NCBI RefSeq assembly: GCF_000801105.2
Contig: NC_079511.1
Span: 11,586,784 to 11,650,783, forward strand
Length of the DNA stretch: 64,000 bases
Direction of reading: 5' to 3'
DNA from: Raphanus sativus
Taxonomy: Eukaryota; Streptophyta; Magnoliopsida; Brassicales; Brassicaceae
The first letter of the stretch is position 1, and every line of letters begins with the position of its first letter. Under the pieces are notes generated by a model, which was not told where the DNA came from, made no database searches, and saw nothing but the letters and a program-made list of their open reading frames with translations. The position numbers and the translations under genes were made by a program. This document shows positions 10,980-21,741 of the stretch, one piece after another.

Positions 10980-13493
10980 CTATGTTTCATGAGAATGGTG
11001 TTGCTCCGTATCATGGCCAACGCCGAGTTTCCCATTAGTAGTCTCGTCCTTTTGAACGGATAACTTCCCATTCACAGCGACAGAGCCAACATCAGCTGTT
11101 TCTTCCACACCTGTATCAGATTGTCCCTCGTGTTCATGTGCGCTGTCTGTATTTTGATTTGACAGAGCTGCTTCAGCTTTCTGCCTCTCCTCTTCTTTCT
11201 CTCGACGTCTCTTTGCTTCTTGCTCTTTGAGCAGCCTAAACCTGAGAATCACATCGATGTGTTAAAAAAACAACAAATAGCTTCTAGTAACGAATGAGAG
11301 AGGCTTCAGAAAAATTTAGTCACCTTTCACCAGGTTTAGGCCCTTCTGAGGTCACTTTCTCACCACCCTTGTCTCTTGGTATTTTCAATTCTGAAACAGG
11401 CTTCTGAACTAGAGGTTGTGGGATAGACTTGTCAGCTTTTTGAGTTTTGTCTTCCTTCGTGACCAAATTAGAGAGCTTCTCCATAGGGTTTTTGGCACCG
11501 CCATATTTTTGAAGCCATACTTGTTGTGCTGTGCTCAAAACGTTGTTGGTCAACCTGCAAACGCACTCTTCAAAAGTGAGAAGAAAAGCAAGTGAAAAGT
11601 ACACTCACCACACGAAAATATACAAGACCAGCTGCTGCTGCTGCTCACCAGTAAAGACTTAAACCAGAAGGAACTGATAGTGCAAAATAGCCAATCATCA
11701 GCGGGAGAAACTTCGTCACTGCTTGTGAGCTCTTCATGGCTGGATCATCACTCTGAGAAACGACACGAAGATAAAAGAAATGGTACACCAAATATTTCAA
11801 TGCTGCTTAAAGGACTTTTTGTTGGTTGAATTTAGTTTAACTGAGTGAGCATTACAGCAGTTTACATATTCTCGTAACCAGCTTATTGTTCAAGCTAAAA
11901 GGTAACTAGTAAATAGACCATCACAAATGCTATACCTGCGGCTGAGAGGATTGCATAATCTGAATGGAGAGATACTGAGAGAAGATAAGCAATAGAGGCA
12001 AGACAAGATATGCTAATGTGTCTGACCATCCGAGTGGTGGGTGTCCCTCCTGAGATATAAATTGAAAAATTAGTAGACATCAGCAATAAGGTCCAACATC
12101 CTCTCCATTCTTTTTTTTTTAGATATCACACCACTTAATGTCGAGGTTTAAGATTGGTTCTACTTACAATGAAAGGGAAGAGCCATGAGATTCCACTCCC
12201 ACTCTGCCTTGCAGCAACAGTTGTTGGACCGGCAAGAGAAGGAATCCAGAAGAATCCTTCCGTCAAGAGTCCCTAAAGAGTAAAGAAAAAAGAATTCAAC
12301 GAACAACGTGTCAGAGAAGAAGAACCTCGAAGGCGCTTATAAAACAATTATGAAGATACCTCATCCGCAACATTTGAGAGGGCTCTATATAGGCCAATCC
12401 AGACTGGTATGGTGGCTAGTGTGGGGAGACAGCCTAACATATTTAAAGAACATATAGCTTAACCAGACGCATTTCTCGGCCATTGTCTCAAATGAAAATC
12501 TAAAACAACAAACTGTACCTGCAAAAGGATTGATTCCAGCAAGTTTATACAATCTGGCAGTTTCAAGCTGAATTTTCTCCTGAAAAGATAAACCATAAAT
12601 ATTAGGAAGCTTATTCTTTTAACCTTTTTAACAAAAATAGAACACATTCATAGATAGTAAGGCTATAATGTTTGGTATATACATTAGAATCACTCCATTA
12701 TGATGATACCAACAGCTTCACACCTTTTTTTACTTAGATCTAACAACTAAAGATTGATACAAACTATGACTTAGTACAGCATCAGGAAAATGTTGAGGTT
12801 CACCTGATCACCGGCGTACCGTTCCTGAATAGCCTTAATCTGAGGCTGCAAAGACTTCATAGCCATTGCAGATTCCACCTGTAGAAAAACAAATCACCAT
12901 CTCAAATAAATGAATCTTGGATTTAACAAGTTATAGAAACAAAAGTAATAAAAAGAACGAACCTGCTTTTTGGTCAATGGGAAGGTAGCAGCCTTAACAA
13001 GCACGGTAAGTAGAATGATAGCGAAACCATAAGAATAAGGAACATTCACAGTTGATAACCCATCTTTCAAAACCTGTCAATTCTCAAATTCAATTACACA
13101 CACACACACTACCACCAACAACATAAATAAATAAACTCAATTCACAAACTTTTGCCTGACCTTGAGAATGGTTTCCATGTAATTGGCGATACCAGTGAAC
13201 CAATCACTGTTCTGGCTTGTCGTGGTGGTGGTGGTAGTGCCGGAAACAGAATCAAAAGTCTCTGAGGACGAGACGGCGGCATCAGCGATCGTGTAGAGGA
13301 GGTTCTCAGCATGTTCCTTGATCAAATCGAGAGAAACGGGGCCTTGACTGAACCCGAATTGAGCCACCAGAGTCCGAGGCGAAGAAGAAGACGGTCTGTG
13401 GCTGAAACGGGAGCGGCGGAGATGGAGGACTCTGCCTGTGGAGAAAGAAGAGAGGAGGAGGTTCGTTGGCTTTAAGTATATAGAAGAAGCCAT
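10980..13493 (-). CDS. ALB4: ALBINO3-like thylakoid membrane insertase ALB4 (Oxa1/YidC family)
   Basis: Ten exons on the minus strand: 13161-13493, 12963-13073, 12804-12878, 12519-12579, 12360-12433, 12168-12272, 11936-12049, 11649-11752, 11324-11554 and 10980-11241, adding to 490 codons (489 residues), near the usual ALB4 length. The Ser/Arg-rich N-terminus looks like a chloroplast transit peptide. The YidC/Oxa1 core follows, with the first membrane segment in exon 2 and conserved stretches such as INPFAGCLPTLATIPVWIGLYRA split across exons 4 and 5. The C-terminal tail is charged, with a Lys/Glu/Arg-rich segment and low-complexity residues. ALB4 inserts or assembles thylakoid proteins, including ATP synthase parts, and works with ALB3. 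The start is the ATG at 13493. I call ALB4 rather than ALB3 from the tail and the gene neighbourhood. Confidence 0.93.
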
Positions 13494-13860
13494 CTTCTCC
13501 AGCGACAAAGAAAGGTAAAGGAGATTTAGGGTTTTTGGATTCAGAAAGTATTGTTGTTGCTTGCTTCACGTCTCCAGTGCGCCAGAGAGACAAGTGAAGC
13601 AAAAAAACCAAACTTTGCTTTGTCTGAAATATCTATCTTTTGACGTCAGCACAACTAACTTCTATTTGGGCCTATGATTGTTGTTGGTAAAGCCCATTAA
13701 GGTCTAGTTTAAGTATAGGCCCAATTAATTTAATTTTCCTTTTCTTTTTTTCTACATTTATATTTTTATCTTTCGTCTCTCTCAACTCAAATCGCCTCGC
13801 CCTGATTTTGTTTCGCCGGCACCGTCTCTCTCTCTCACCGTACATTGTAGACCTGAATTG
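13494..13860. promoter_or_regulatory. Divergent promoter shared by ALB4 and cyclin-L
   Basis: Only 367 bp separate the two start codons, so the genes share regulatory DNA. It holds TGACGTCA (13641-13648, a palindromic bZIP site), TGGGCC (13667-13672), AGCCCA (13691-13696) and GGCCCA (13718-13723), the last three being site II motifs in both orientations, plus a TAGGGTTT-like motif in the ALB4 leader near 13526. No TATA box is obvious. Pyrimidine-rich stretches precede the cyclin ATG. This composition fits constitutive, bidirectional transcription; that is an inference. Confidence 0.6.
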
Positions 13861-15799
13861 ATGAATTACACGGCGATCGACAACTTCTACTTAACAGAGG
13901 AGCAGATAAAGACTTCACCTTCAAGGAAAGATGGAATAGATGAAGCGACCGAATTGGCTCTAAGAATCTATGGATGTGATCTCATCCAGGAAGGTGGAAT
14001 ATTGCTCAAGCTGTATCCTTTTTTGTTTTTCTTGGTTCCATTACGGTTTCAAAGGCTCAAAACTGTGACAAAGGTGTGATTTTTTTTTCTTTAACTCTCG
14101 TAATTGTTGAATCTTTAGACCACAGGCAGTTATGGCTACTGGGCAGGTTCTTTTCCACAGGTTCTATTGTAAGAAGTCTCTTGCCAAATTTGATGTAAAG
14201 GTAACTTACTCGACGCCTTTTAACTTCTTTAGTATACAGTGACCTTTAACACTTGAGGGCTTTCTTTTACAGATTGTAGCTACGAGCTGTCTCTGGCTTG
14301 CATCAAAACTGGAAGAGAACCCTAAAAAGGCAAGACAGGTCATCATTGTGTTCCACAGGATGGAGTGCCGCAGGGAGAACTTGCCTTTAGATCATCTTGA
14401 TTTGTTTTCCAAGGTCAGTATGCCCTCCCTACTGCATTGTTACTTGTCCAATTGCATATATATATATATATATATATATTTGTCATCTTGAATGTTTTTC
14501 ATGTATACTGCATACTGAAAGAGCTTTTTTTTTTGAAGTGCTATTTGTTGTGTCGTTTCTGTAACTCAGCTTGTTGATTTTTTCTGCAGAAGTACTCTGA
14601 GTTGAAAGTTGAGTTAAGCAGAACTGAGAGACATATACTGAAAGAGATGGGTTTTGTTTGTCATGTTGAACATCCTCACAAGTTCATTTCAAACTACCTT
14701 GCCACGCTTGAAACACCTCCTGAACTGAGACAAGAAGCTTGGAACTTGGCTAATGACAGGTAACCTCAAATCTTCCTATAGATATTATTTCATATGATTG
14801 CTCGATAGTTAGCTGTACATCATTGTGTTAATAGGTTTTAGAGTTGACATTTTTCATCTGAAGTTGAGCATATCAGCTATGTCTTGACATATGCACTGTT
14901 CTGTTTTGCTTTCAGTGTCTGCTTTTTATCTTATTTGACCTCTAATGATATGTCTATATATGCAGTCTGCGTACAAACCTTTGTGTAAGGTTCAGAAGTG
15001 AAGTTGTGGCTTGTGGGGTCGTGTATGCTGCTGCCCGCAGGTTTCAAGTGCCTCTCCCAGAGAGTCCACCCTGGTGGAAAGCATTTGATGCAGATAAATC
15101 TGGTATTGACCAAGTGTGTAGAGTTCTTGCTCTTCTGTACAGTCTTCCAAAGGCTCAGTACATCTCAGTTTGCAAGGATGGGAAGCCATTTACATTTTCC
15201 AGTAGATCCGGGAACTCTCAAGCTCAATCATCTACAAAGGTGAGGTAGTTCGCGCTATCTAAGTTTTCTTATGACCACGTTGAGTTCATTTCTTATAGGA
15301 GTAGCTTTTGCCAGGTTACTTGTTTTAATCAGAGTTTGGTTTTTGAAATTGTTTCCCAACTGTGTTACAGGATGTTTTACCGGTAGTTGGCGATGCTGTT
15401 GAAACCAAGTGTTCAACTAATAACGAGTCTAAGGATGGTGGAATGATTGCTACGCCTCATGAAAAGGCTACGGATTCGAAGAAGAGCGATGCTGAGTCAA
15501 ACAGTCTACCAATTGTCAGAGACTCGAGGGAGGATAGGAGTAAAGTAAGAGGAGAGAGTGATAGGGAGAAGGAACGAGGTAGAGAGAGGGACATGGCTAG
15601 GTCTTCTCACAGAGACAGAGACAGAGGCAGAGATTCTGACAAGGACAGAGACAGATCAAATGATCGAAGTCACTATCGGTCAAGTGATAAACTGAGCGTC
15701 TCAGGTGGGGCGTCAGATAGATCAAGGCATCACTCTTCTCGGGACCGTGACTATCGTGAAACCTCGCACTCATCGAAAGATCGTCGTAGGCACCATTAA
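13861..15799 (+). CDS. CYCL1-1: Cyclin-L1 (arginine-rich cyclin RCY1 type)
   Basis: Six exons: 13861-14012, 14119-14200, 14273-14413, 14590-14759, 14966-15239 and 15371-15799, together 416 codons (415 residues), matching plant cyclin L. The N-terminal half holds the cyclin box, with LPQAVMATGQVLFHRFYCKKS, split by intron 1, and ASKLEENPKK. A second cyclin fold contains CVRFRSEVVACGVVYAAAR. The last exon encodes an RS-like tail full of Arg, Asp, Ser and Glu repeats and ends KDRRRHH. Cyclin L pairs with CDKG/CDK11-type kinases in the nucleus and affects pre-mRNA splicing. No lesion is visible. From memory, the Arabidopsis copy is on chromosome 2 (At2g26430) and not between ALB4 and KCR2, so the location is unexpected. 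Confidence 0.93.
14456..14480. repeat. (TA)n microsatellite in cyclin-L intron 3
   Basis: An alternating AT run of about 24 bp lies inside the intron between exons ending at 14413 and starting at 14590. Confidence 0.8.
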
Positions 15800-16038
15800 G
15801 TCAATCTTCTTGTCACCAAATCTTCCTCATCCGGTGGGACAAACCCCTTTTAAGTCTACTTGAGTGTACCTCAATTGTTAGCATTTTGTAACTCTCGCAT
15901 GCGTCTAAGATCATCACCATATGTTATGCTGACCGGTAGTTACCAAGTTATGTGAAAAGAGTTCATAAAACAGTTTGCTTGTTGAAAGTTTTAGTCTAGA
16001 AGATCACCACTCATTTAACGCTTAGCTTTGGACTGTAA

Positions 16039-17821
16039 TCTATACTATTAAAGCAGGATCCTATTGGTTTTTTTCTCTGCATTGCTCTTTAATTTTCGCT
16101 GATTACAATAGATATTGCCGACTTCATTAAGGATATTTACGTTAATTATACTGCTTAACGATTTTGCTTCTTATTGGACATTGGCAAATTAATAATTGTA
16201 AGCCCAAACGTAAGACCTAATGTACTTAAAAAGGCCTGATCTATTAAACCCACTCTTTCTACAAAATTCTATAGACATTGCCGTATACTACTTATTTTTA
16301 AAAATTATTAATGTAACCTAATGTTTCTTATTTCAAATATGATATGACAAAACCAAAACTCAATAACTCCTAGGGTGTTAATTCGGGTTGGTCCGGTCTG
16401 GTCCAAACCCGCTAAATTCGTAAATATTTGAGTACGGTCCAGCCCGGTCCAGAAATATTTTGGGCCTAGAATTTAAAGCCCGGCCCGGTTCTTATAAGGC
16501 TATAAGATTTTTCGGGTTTTTTGGGTTTGTCGAAAAATAAATTATCATTGTCGTTTCTAGTGTTTTAATTTTATAAAAATAAATTTTAACATTTTAAAAT
16601 GTAAAGTGAGTTTAAACTTTTCTTCTTTATCAAAAATATTTTATTTTTTCGTATGCTTTAAAAAATATTATAAACTAACCGAATTTAATAATATTTAAAT
16701 AATCCAATATAAATTTAAACTAAACATATAAGAGAAAAAAATTATGATAAATAGGATCAAACGTTTTGGACTTTGTATGTTAAAAAAACAATGTTATCAA
16801 AAAAAAGAAATTATATTTGCAAAATTTAATAAGACATTTGTAATGGTCAAATAATAAGTTGCATTAACAACTTTTATTTTTTTATTAGAGTTTGGATTAA
16901 AAATATTAAAATAATATGTTAATACTAATAAAGATTTTGATTGCAACAATAATAATATTTAAAGTAAATACAAAGTTCCGAGTTTTCGGGCCGGTCCTAG
17001 CCCGACGGGTTTATATCCAAAATATTCAAAGCCCAAATGGGTTTAGCCCGAAAGATTCGATTTTTTTCGGCTTCTAAAACTAAGTCCAAACCCGATAATT
17101 TTTAGGGTCAGACGGGTTCGGGCTGCAGGCTTCGACCCTAATTGACATGTCTAATAACCTTCCATAATGCATAAATCCAAACCAAACTATATGTTTTGCT
17201 TAGTTTCACCAAATACAAAATTTGAACAATAATTTAACTATATATTTTGCTTAGTTTCACCAAATACAAAGCTTGAACAATATTTTATGTGATCTATACC
17301 TACAATATACATAAACTAAATCTATACTATTAAGACATAATCATATTGGTTTTTTTCCTTGCAATACCCTTTCATTAGCACTCATTTATATATATATATT
17401 GCCAATTTCATTAAGAGTATTTACGTTCTTTATTAGCTTAATGATTTTGCCTTAGTTATTGACGTTGGATTTTTATTCAATGTAGGCCCAAACGGTAGAT
17501 AATGATTTTGCCTCTTAGTTATTGACATATGTGTGTCTTTCAATAACATAAATATACTATATACTAAATAATTTGTGTAATCCTAATGTTATTTACTTCA
17601 AGAAAATCGAAAAAAATTGAATCTATCCCCAATATCACTTTATATTATTTTTTTATAAAAAACGTTCAATTTTATAATCATAAGTACTTATTTATAAAAT
17701 ACAAATAAAATTATAAAAAAATATATGAAAATATTACATTTCCCAAAAAAATTCGACAAACTTTTAGAAAATAAATAAACGAAAATAAACCCGCGTTTTC
17801 AAAGCGCGGGTCAAAATCTAG
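16039..17821 (+). mobile_element. Non-autonomous Helitron (composite, two 5' ends)
   Basis: The left end TCTATACTATTAAAGCAGG follows an A, and the right end ATCTAG is followed by T, the A/T insertion site of Helitrons. Just before the end lies a hairpin, CCCGCG-loop-CGCGGG, at 17790-17810. No Rep/helicase gene is present. A second 5'-like end (TCTATACTATTAAGACATAA) lies at 17321, so either 17321-17821 is a short Helitron and the rest older, or the unit grew by using an upstream terminus. A hAT-type element is nested at 16371-17153. Confidence 0.75.
16371..17153. mobile_element. hAT-type non-autonomous element nested in the Helitron
   Basis: The left end TAGGGTGTTAATTCGGGTT aligns with the reverse of the right end (TAGACATGTCAATTAGGGT), forming a degenerate inverted repeat. 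Flanks ATAACTCC (16363-16370) and ATAACCTT (17154-17161) match at six of eight positions, suggesting an old 8-bp duplication. Inside, GGCCCGGTCC/CCCGAA-like runs sit near both ends around AT-rich DNA. There is no coding frame. Confidence 0.5.
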
Positions 17822-19412
17822 TGTTGTGTTAAAGAGTGAAACAAGCATCTCCAAAAGGCAAATCTGCCATAAAACATATGAAACGGTGAAACTATGTTAA
17901 TAATCTCAGGATGAATGAAGTCTTGGGGGCATTGCTAAGCTCTTTGTGTTGGGTTTGAGTTATTTTTTGCCACATTCAGTTGCACATTTATACTGATTGC
18001 TAGAATTTTAAAAATTTATATTTATTGCCTAATGGATTCTAACATTCTTATAAAATCAAGTGTTATTGGATTGATGATTTTTCAATGACATATAAAATCT
18101 ATTGTTATTCAAAAAGTTCGAGTTTTAAAGATTCTTAATTCTATCAAAATCTTGTGTTATTGAATTTTGAATTCTTAACATTTTTAACTCATAAAACAAA
18201 ACTTTTAAAATATTGCATAGATACTCAAGATTCTCAAAATCATTGTACTAGAATAGTTTCATAGATTTTTTAAATATGAAAAACTCATTAGAACTTTTTA
18301 TAAATTTAATAAATCTCTTGATTCTTAAAATCAATCAACTCTACCTCCATTCATCTCCCACTAACCCTCTTATATTTTAGTTGACCGGCTCTACAACAAC
18401 GATTTTAAATCACGGGTAATTAGTAAATAAACAAAGAAAAAGTTATGTAAAAATGATATAATAAAATATAATACAAAAAGAAGATAATGAAATTTTACTA
18501 GCTGATCTGCGAGAGTAATAAATAGTCTCCCGCTCTCTCTTCAGTCTCCCCTCTTCTATCTCTCTCGTTTCTCAAACTTATAAGATTATTCTCATGCTCT
18601 GTTTCTTGGTTCATTCAGACAACATTATATCCTTGTTGCTTTGACCATGCATGGTAAAGTAAGTTTCTTTAGTTTCGAATCGTTAATGGTGTGAGTTGAA
18701 ACAGTCTTGATTTTTGTGTTTTTGTAGCTTGAAATCAAATTGAAAACGAGTCTCCACGTTTCTTCCAGTAGTATTTTGTCAGACCACTATTGAACCCCGA
18801 TGCACAGCGTCGATCAGGATATATATGATGCCTAAAGAGCAATAGAAAATATTTCCCCCAAACTATAACTAACTTTGCTATGTTTTATATATGTAATACA
18901 AAGATACAAATATTATTAAAATTTAGTTATTCTTAAAAAAATGAAAAAATAGTACACTATTCCTAAATGATAATCTTTGATTTTTTTCGTTTGTGAAATC
19001 ATGTCGACTTTTAATAATAAATAATAAGTATTCGTACTAATTCGTACTTGATTGAAGCATATAAAAACTATATAACCATTCATGTGTAGATAAACATTTT
19101 AAAATTATAAATTAGAAAACACAACAATACAATACATATGATAAAAGAATAAAAAGGTAGACAACAGTTATTATTTAATCAAATTTTGCTAACATCAATC
19201 AGTTTGCAGATTTTTATTAATTTTATCCTAGTATCTCGTATGTAAAAATAGTTTTCCATTTGTTTGATTTTCAGAAATTTTTAAAACAATTTAAAAGCTT
19301 AAGGAAAAAACAGGAAAAATAAAGAAACATGACAATTGGAAGATTAGTAAAGACACATATTCAAACCAAATAAGTAACAATGAAAGATGTAGTTTTTTAT
19401 GGCAGAAAGAAG
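17822..19412. other. AT-rich spacer
   Basis: About 1.6 kb between the Helitron and the LINE. There are no frames of note and no terminal repeats that I can pair. A pyrimidine-rich patch lies near 18530-18570. Confidence 0.55.
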
Positions 19413-19432
19413 AAAAAGAAATGCTGAAAACT
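19413..19432. repeat. Left 20-bp target-site duplication of the LINE
   Basis: AAAAAGAAATGCTGAAAACT here is identical to 25800-25819 at the other end of the element. The A-run makes the exact left border ambiguous by a few bases. Confidence 0.93.
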
Positions 19433-19868
19433 ATTTTCTCTCCCAGGCACATTCCCCTAGGCTCCCCTCAAGACTTTAATTTCTACCCCGCTCCTCCACA
19501 CCTGCCTGCCAACCCCGCCGTATTTTCAAATGAACCACCGCAACTACTTTCCGGCAACGTAGATCCATATCATTTTCGACATCCCTGGAGCTCAAACATC
19601 TCACCCATGGTCGCAAAATGTCTTAAATGAGACAATAAATGCAGATCGAGTTAGGGAAGATGTTGGTGAAAAAACAGATTAAATGTTGTTTTGGGTTGGG
19701 GAACAAAAAGAATCTGTCTCAGCTCCAGCGACCCCTCTTTACTGTCTAATACAGTTCATCATTTACCTTCTCTCTAAGGTCCTACTCACGTGAGTAGTTT
19801 TGGAAGTTACTGGTTTCACTACAGTTGAAAGTCTCAGTTACTTTACAGTTGTTTACTGTCTACTTTCG

Positions 19869-21736
19869 ATGGCTTACCGACATTCTAGAAGGGACAAAGG
19901 GAAGTGGATCCCAGAACCCTCTCGAGAAGCTCGTCGCCCCCCCATAAGAATCCCACAAGTGGATACAACGGCCCTCATCCAGGAACATAAGCTCACTCTC
20001 ATTGGTCGGGTCACAAACCCTAAAATACAAAAGACCCGAGCTTAGTGGACTTTTTTCTCAATCAATGGAGGGTAACTGGAGTCATCACGGGCAGAGATCT
20101 GGGGCCGAACTTGTTCCAGTTCAAATTTGAAACTGAGAAGGATCTCAAAACCATACTGGATAGAGCCCCCTACCACTTCAAGAGATGGATGCTGATTCTA
20201 CAAAGGTGGGAGCCAGTGGTTTCAGACTTTTTCCCAGCCCTGATACCCTTTTGGATCACTGTCCATGGGTTACCTCTTCATTACTGGACTCATGCGGCGC
20301 TAGAATCGATTGGAAAGGAACTAAGTCCAGTGGAAGGGTATGAAGTGGAGAAAGAGAGAATGAGAGTACTCATTAATGGCCTTAAACCTTTGGAAATGAA
20401 ACTAGAAGTCAGTTTGGCAGGCGACATCAAACAAGTGGAACTAGAGTATGATGATCTGGGAAAGCACTGCTTTATCTGTTACTCTCTAACTCATGAAAAG
20501 GAGGATTGCCCCTCCCAGAGAGCTCTAGCAAACAGAGATCAGGGACCGCAGAGAATGGGAATCTCACAAGCGCGTACACTGGACAGACTTGAGGCAGATA
20601 GAAGGAAAGTACAAGAGAGGAAACAATCTCGGTCTGTCTCATCAAACTGGCAACATGAAAGCAGAGAAATGGACTGGTCTAAGGAGAGGAACTTTCGCTA
20701 CAATTATGGAGCCAGACGTGACCCAAATTACAGATCTAGCTCACAAAGATTGGGCATCTCAGAGGAAGAGCAACGTAGACCAGCAAGGGAGAGACTTTCC
20801 TTTTCAAAGGAAGATATCTCATCGGCTCGTAACGAGAGTCAAAGAATAAACGCCCAACCTCAGAGGTCTGAATGGAGACCGATTGTCAGTGGCTCTCAGC
20901 ATGACAACAACTCCAAAACAGAGCAATCGCTGGTGTCTCATACGCCTTCTCCAAGACCTCCGAGAGAAGGAGATTTGGATGCAAGAACTACACTCCAAAG
21001 AAACAGACAGAACTCAGGGGAAGGAAGCCTACACTCTAGTGGGAGACGTTCTGCTTTGGAAAGAATCTCCCTACCTCAGGAAAGAATTCCCCTACTACAG
21101 GACGGAGCTGCAAATGCAGAGTCTGGGAGACTTCAAGAAGTTGATGCCCAATATCTCAATGATATAAGGCCAGCTTTGAGGGGTGCAATCGTACCTTCCT
21201 CCTCACGTAACCCAGAGCAAACCGTCGATGGAGATGACTTGAGGAAAAACTTGCCGTCTTCCTCAAAGAACCTGTCTCGGGGCAAAGAGGGAACTTACGA
21301 TGCCTCTCAGGATCGCTCTCCCATCCGAACCCTGAGCGAAGACAGAGTGCATGTGTCCTTAAGATTAGGACCCCTCTTTGACTCTTCCGACAAAGATGAC
21401 AGCCTGGACCTCCCGCTGGAAACCTTCAGATCAAAAGGAAAAGCAAAGGCAAAGTCTGTAGCGGACAAACAGTCATCCGGAGACAGAGGAACTAAAGCAC
21501 CTGAAAAAAAAAAGAGGGGACAGGGAGCTCTACAGCAAGGCGTCAGCGTAAAAAGAAGGAGAGTTACCAAAACTCAGAGCTCCCCGAAGAGGAGACAGAC
21601 AAAGGGATGGACAATTAAAACAAAAGCAGGTGGCTCGGAAGTAGCAGCGGGTACGTCTCAACCCCGTACTACGATCATTCCAGCCACGAAGAAGAAGGGA
21701 GCGGATTTTCGGATCGCTCCAAAGTCTCTTCCTTAG
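19869..21736 (+). CDS. LINE ORF1: DUF4283/zinc-knuckle protein, one frameshift
   Basis: The natural start is ATG at 19869 (MAYRHSRRDKGKWIPEPSRE). This frame reaches TAG at 20043-20045 after 58 codons. The remaining 563 codons lie in another frame that continues the same protein from GTG at 20045 (VDFFLNQWRVTGVITGRDLG). One missing T near 20042 would explain the break. The second part has the RNA-recognition-like DUF4283 region (FQFKFETEKDLKTILDRAPY, followed by FWITVHGLPL), a CCHC zinc knuckle (CFICYSLTHEKEDC, Cx2Cx4Hx4C) about 140 codons in, then a long basic, Ser-rich tail. The protein binds element RNA during retrotransposition. Because of the break, this copy may need ORF1 protein from another copy. 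Confidence 0.88.
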
Positions 21737-21741
21737 TCAAT

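Noticed and set aside
13306..13611. Second minus-strand frame overlapping ALB4 exon 1
   Set aside because: It lies in another frame over the transit-peptide region and upstream leader. The ALB4 frame has the conserved continuation across splice sites.
17790..17810. Rho-independent-style terminator or small RNA hairpin
   Set aside because: The GC-rich hairpin is the 3' signal of a Helitron, directly before CTAG; bacterial-type terminators do not apply in plant nuclear DNA.
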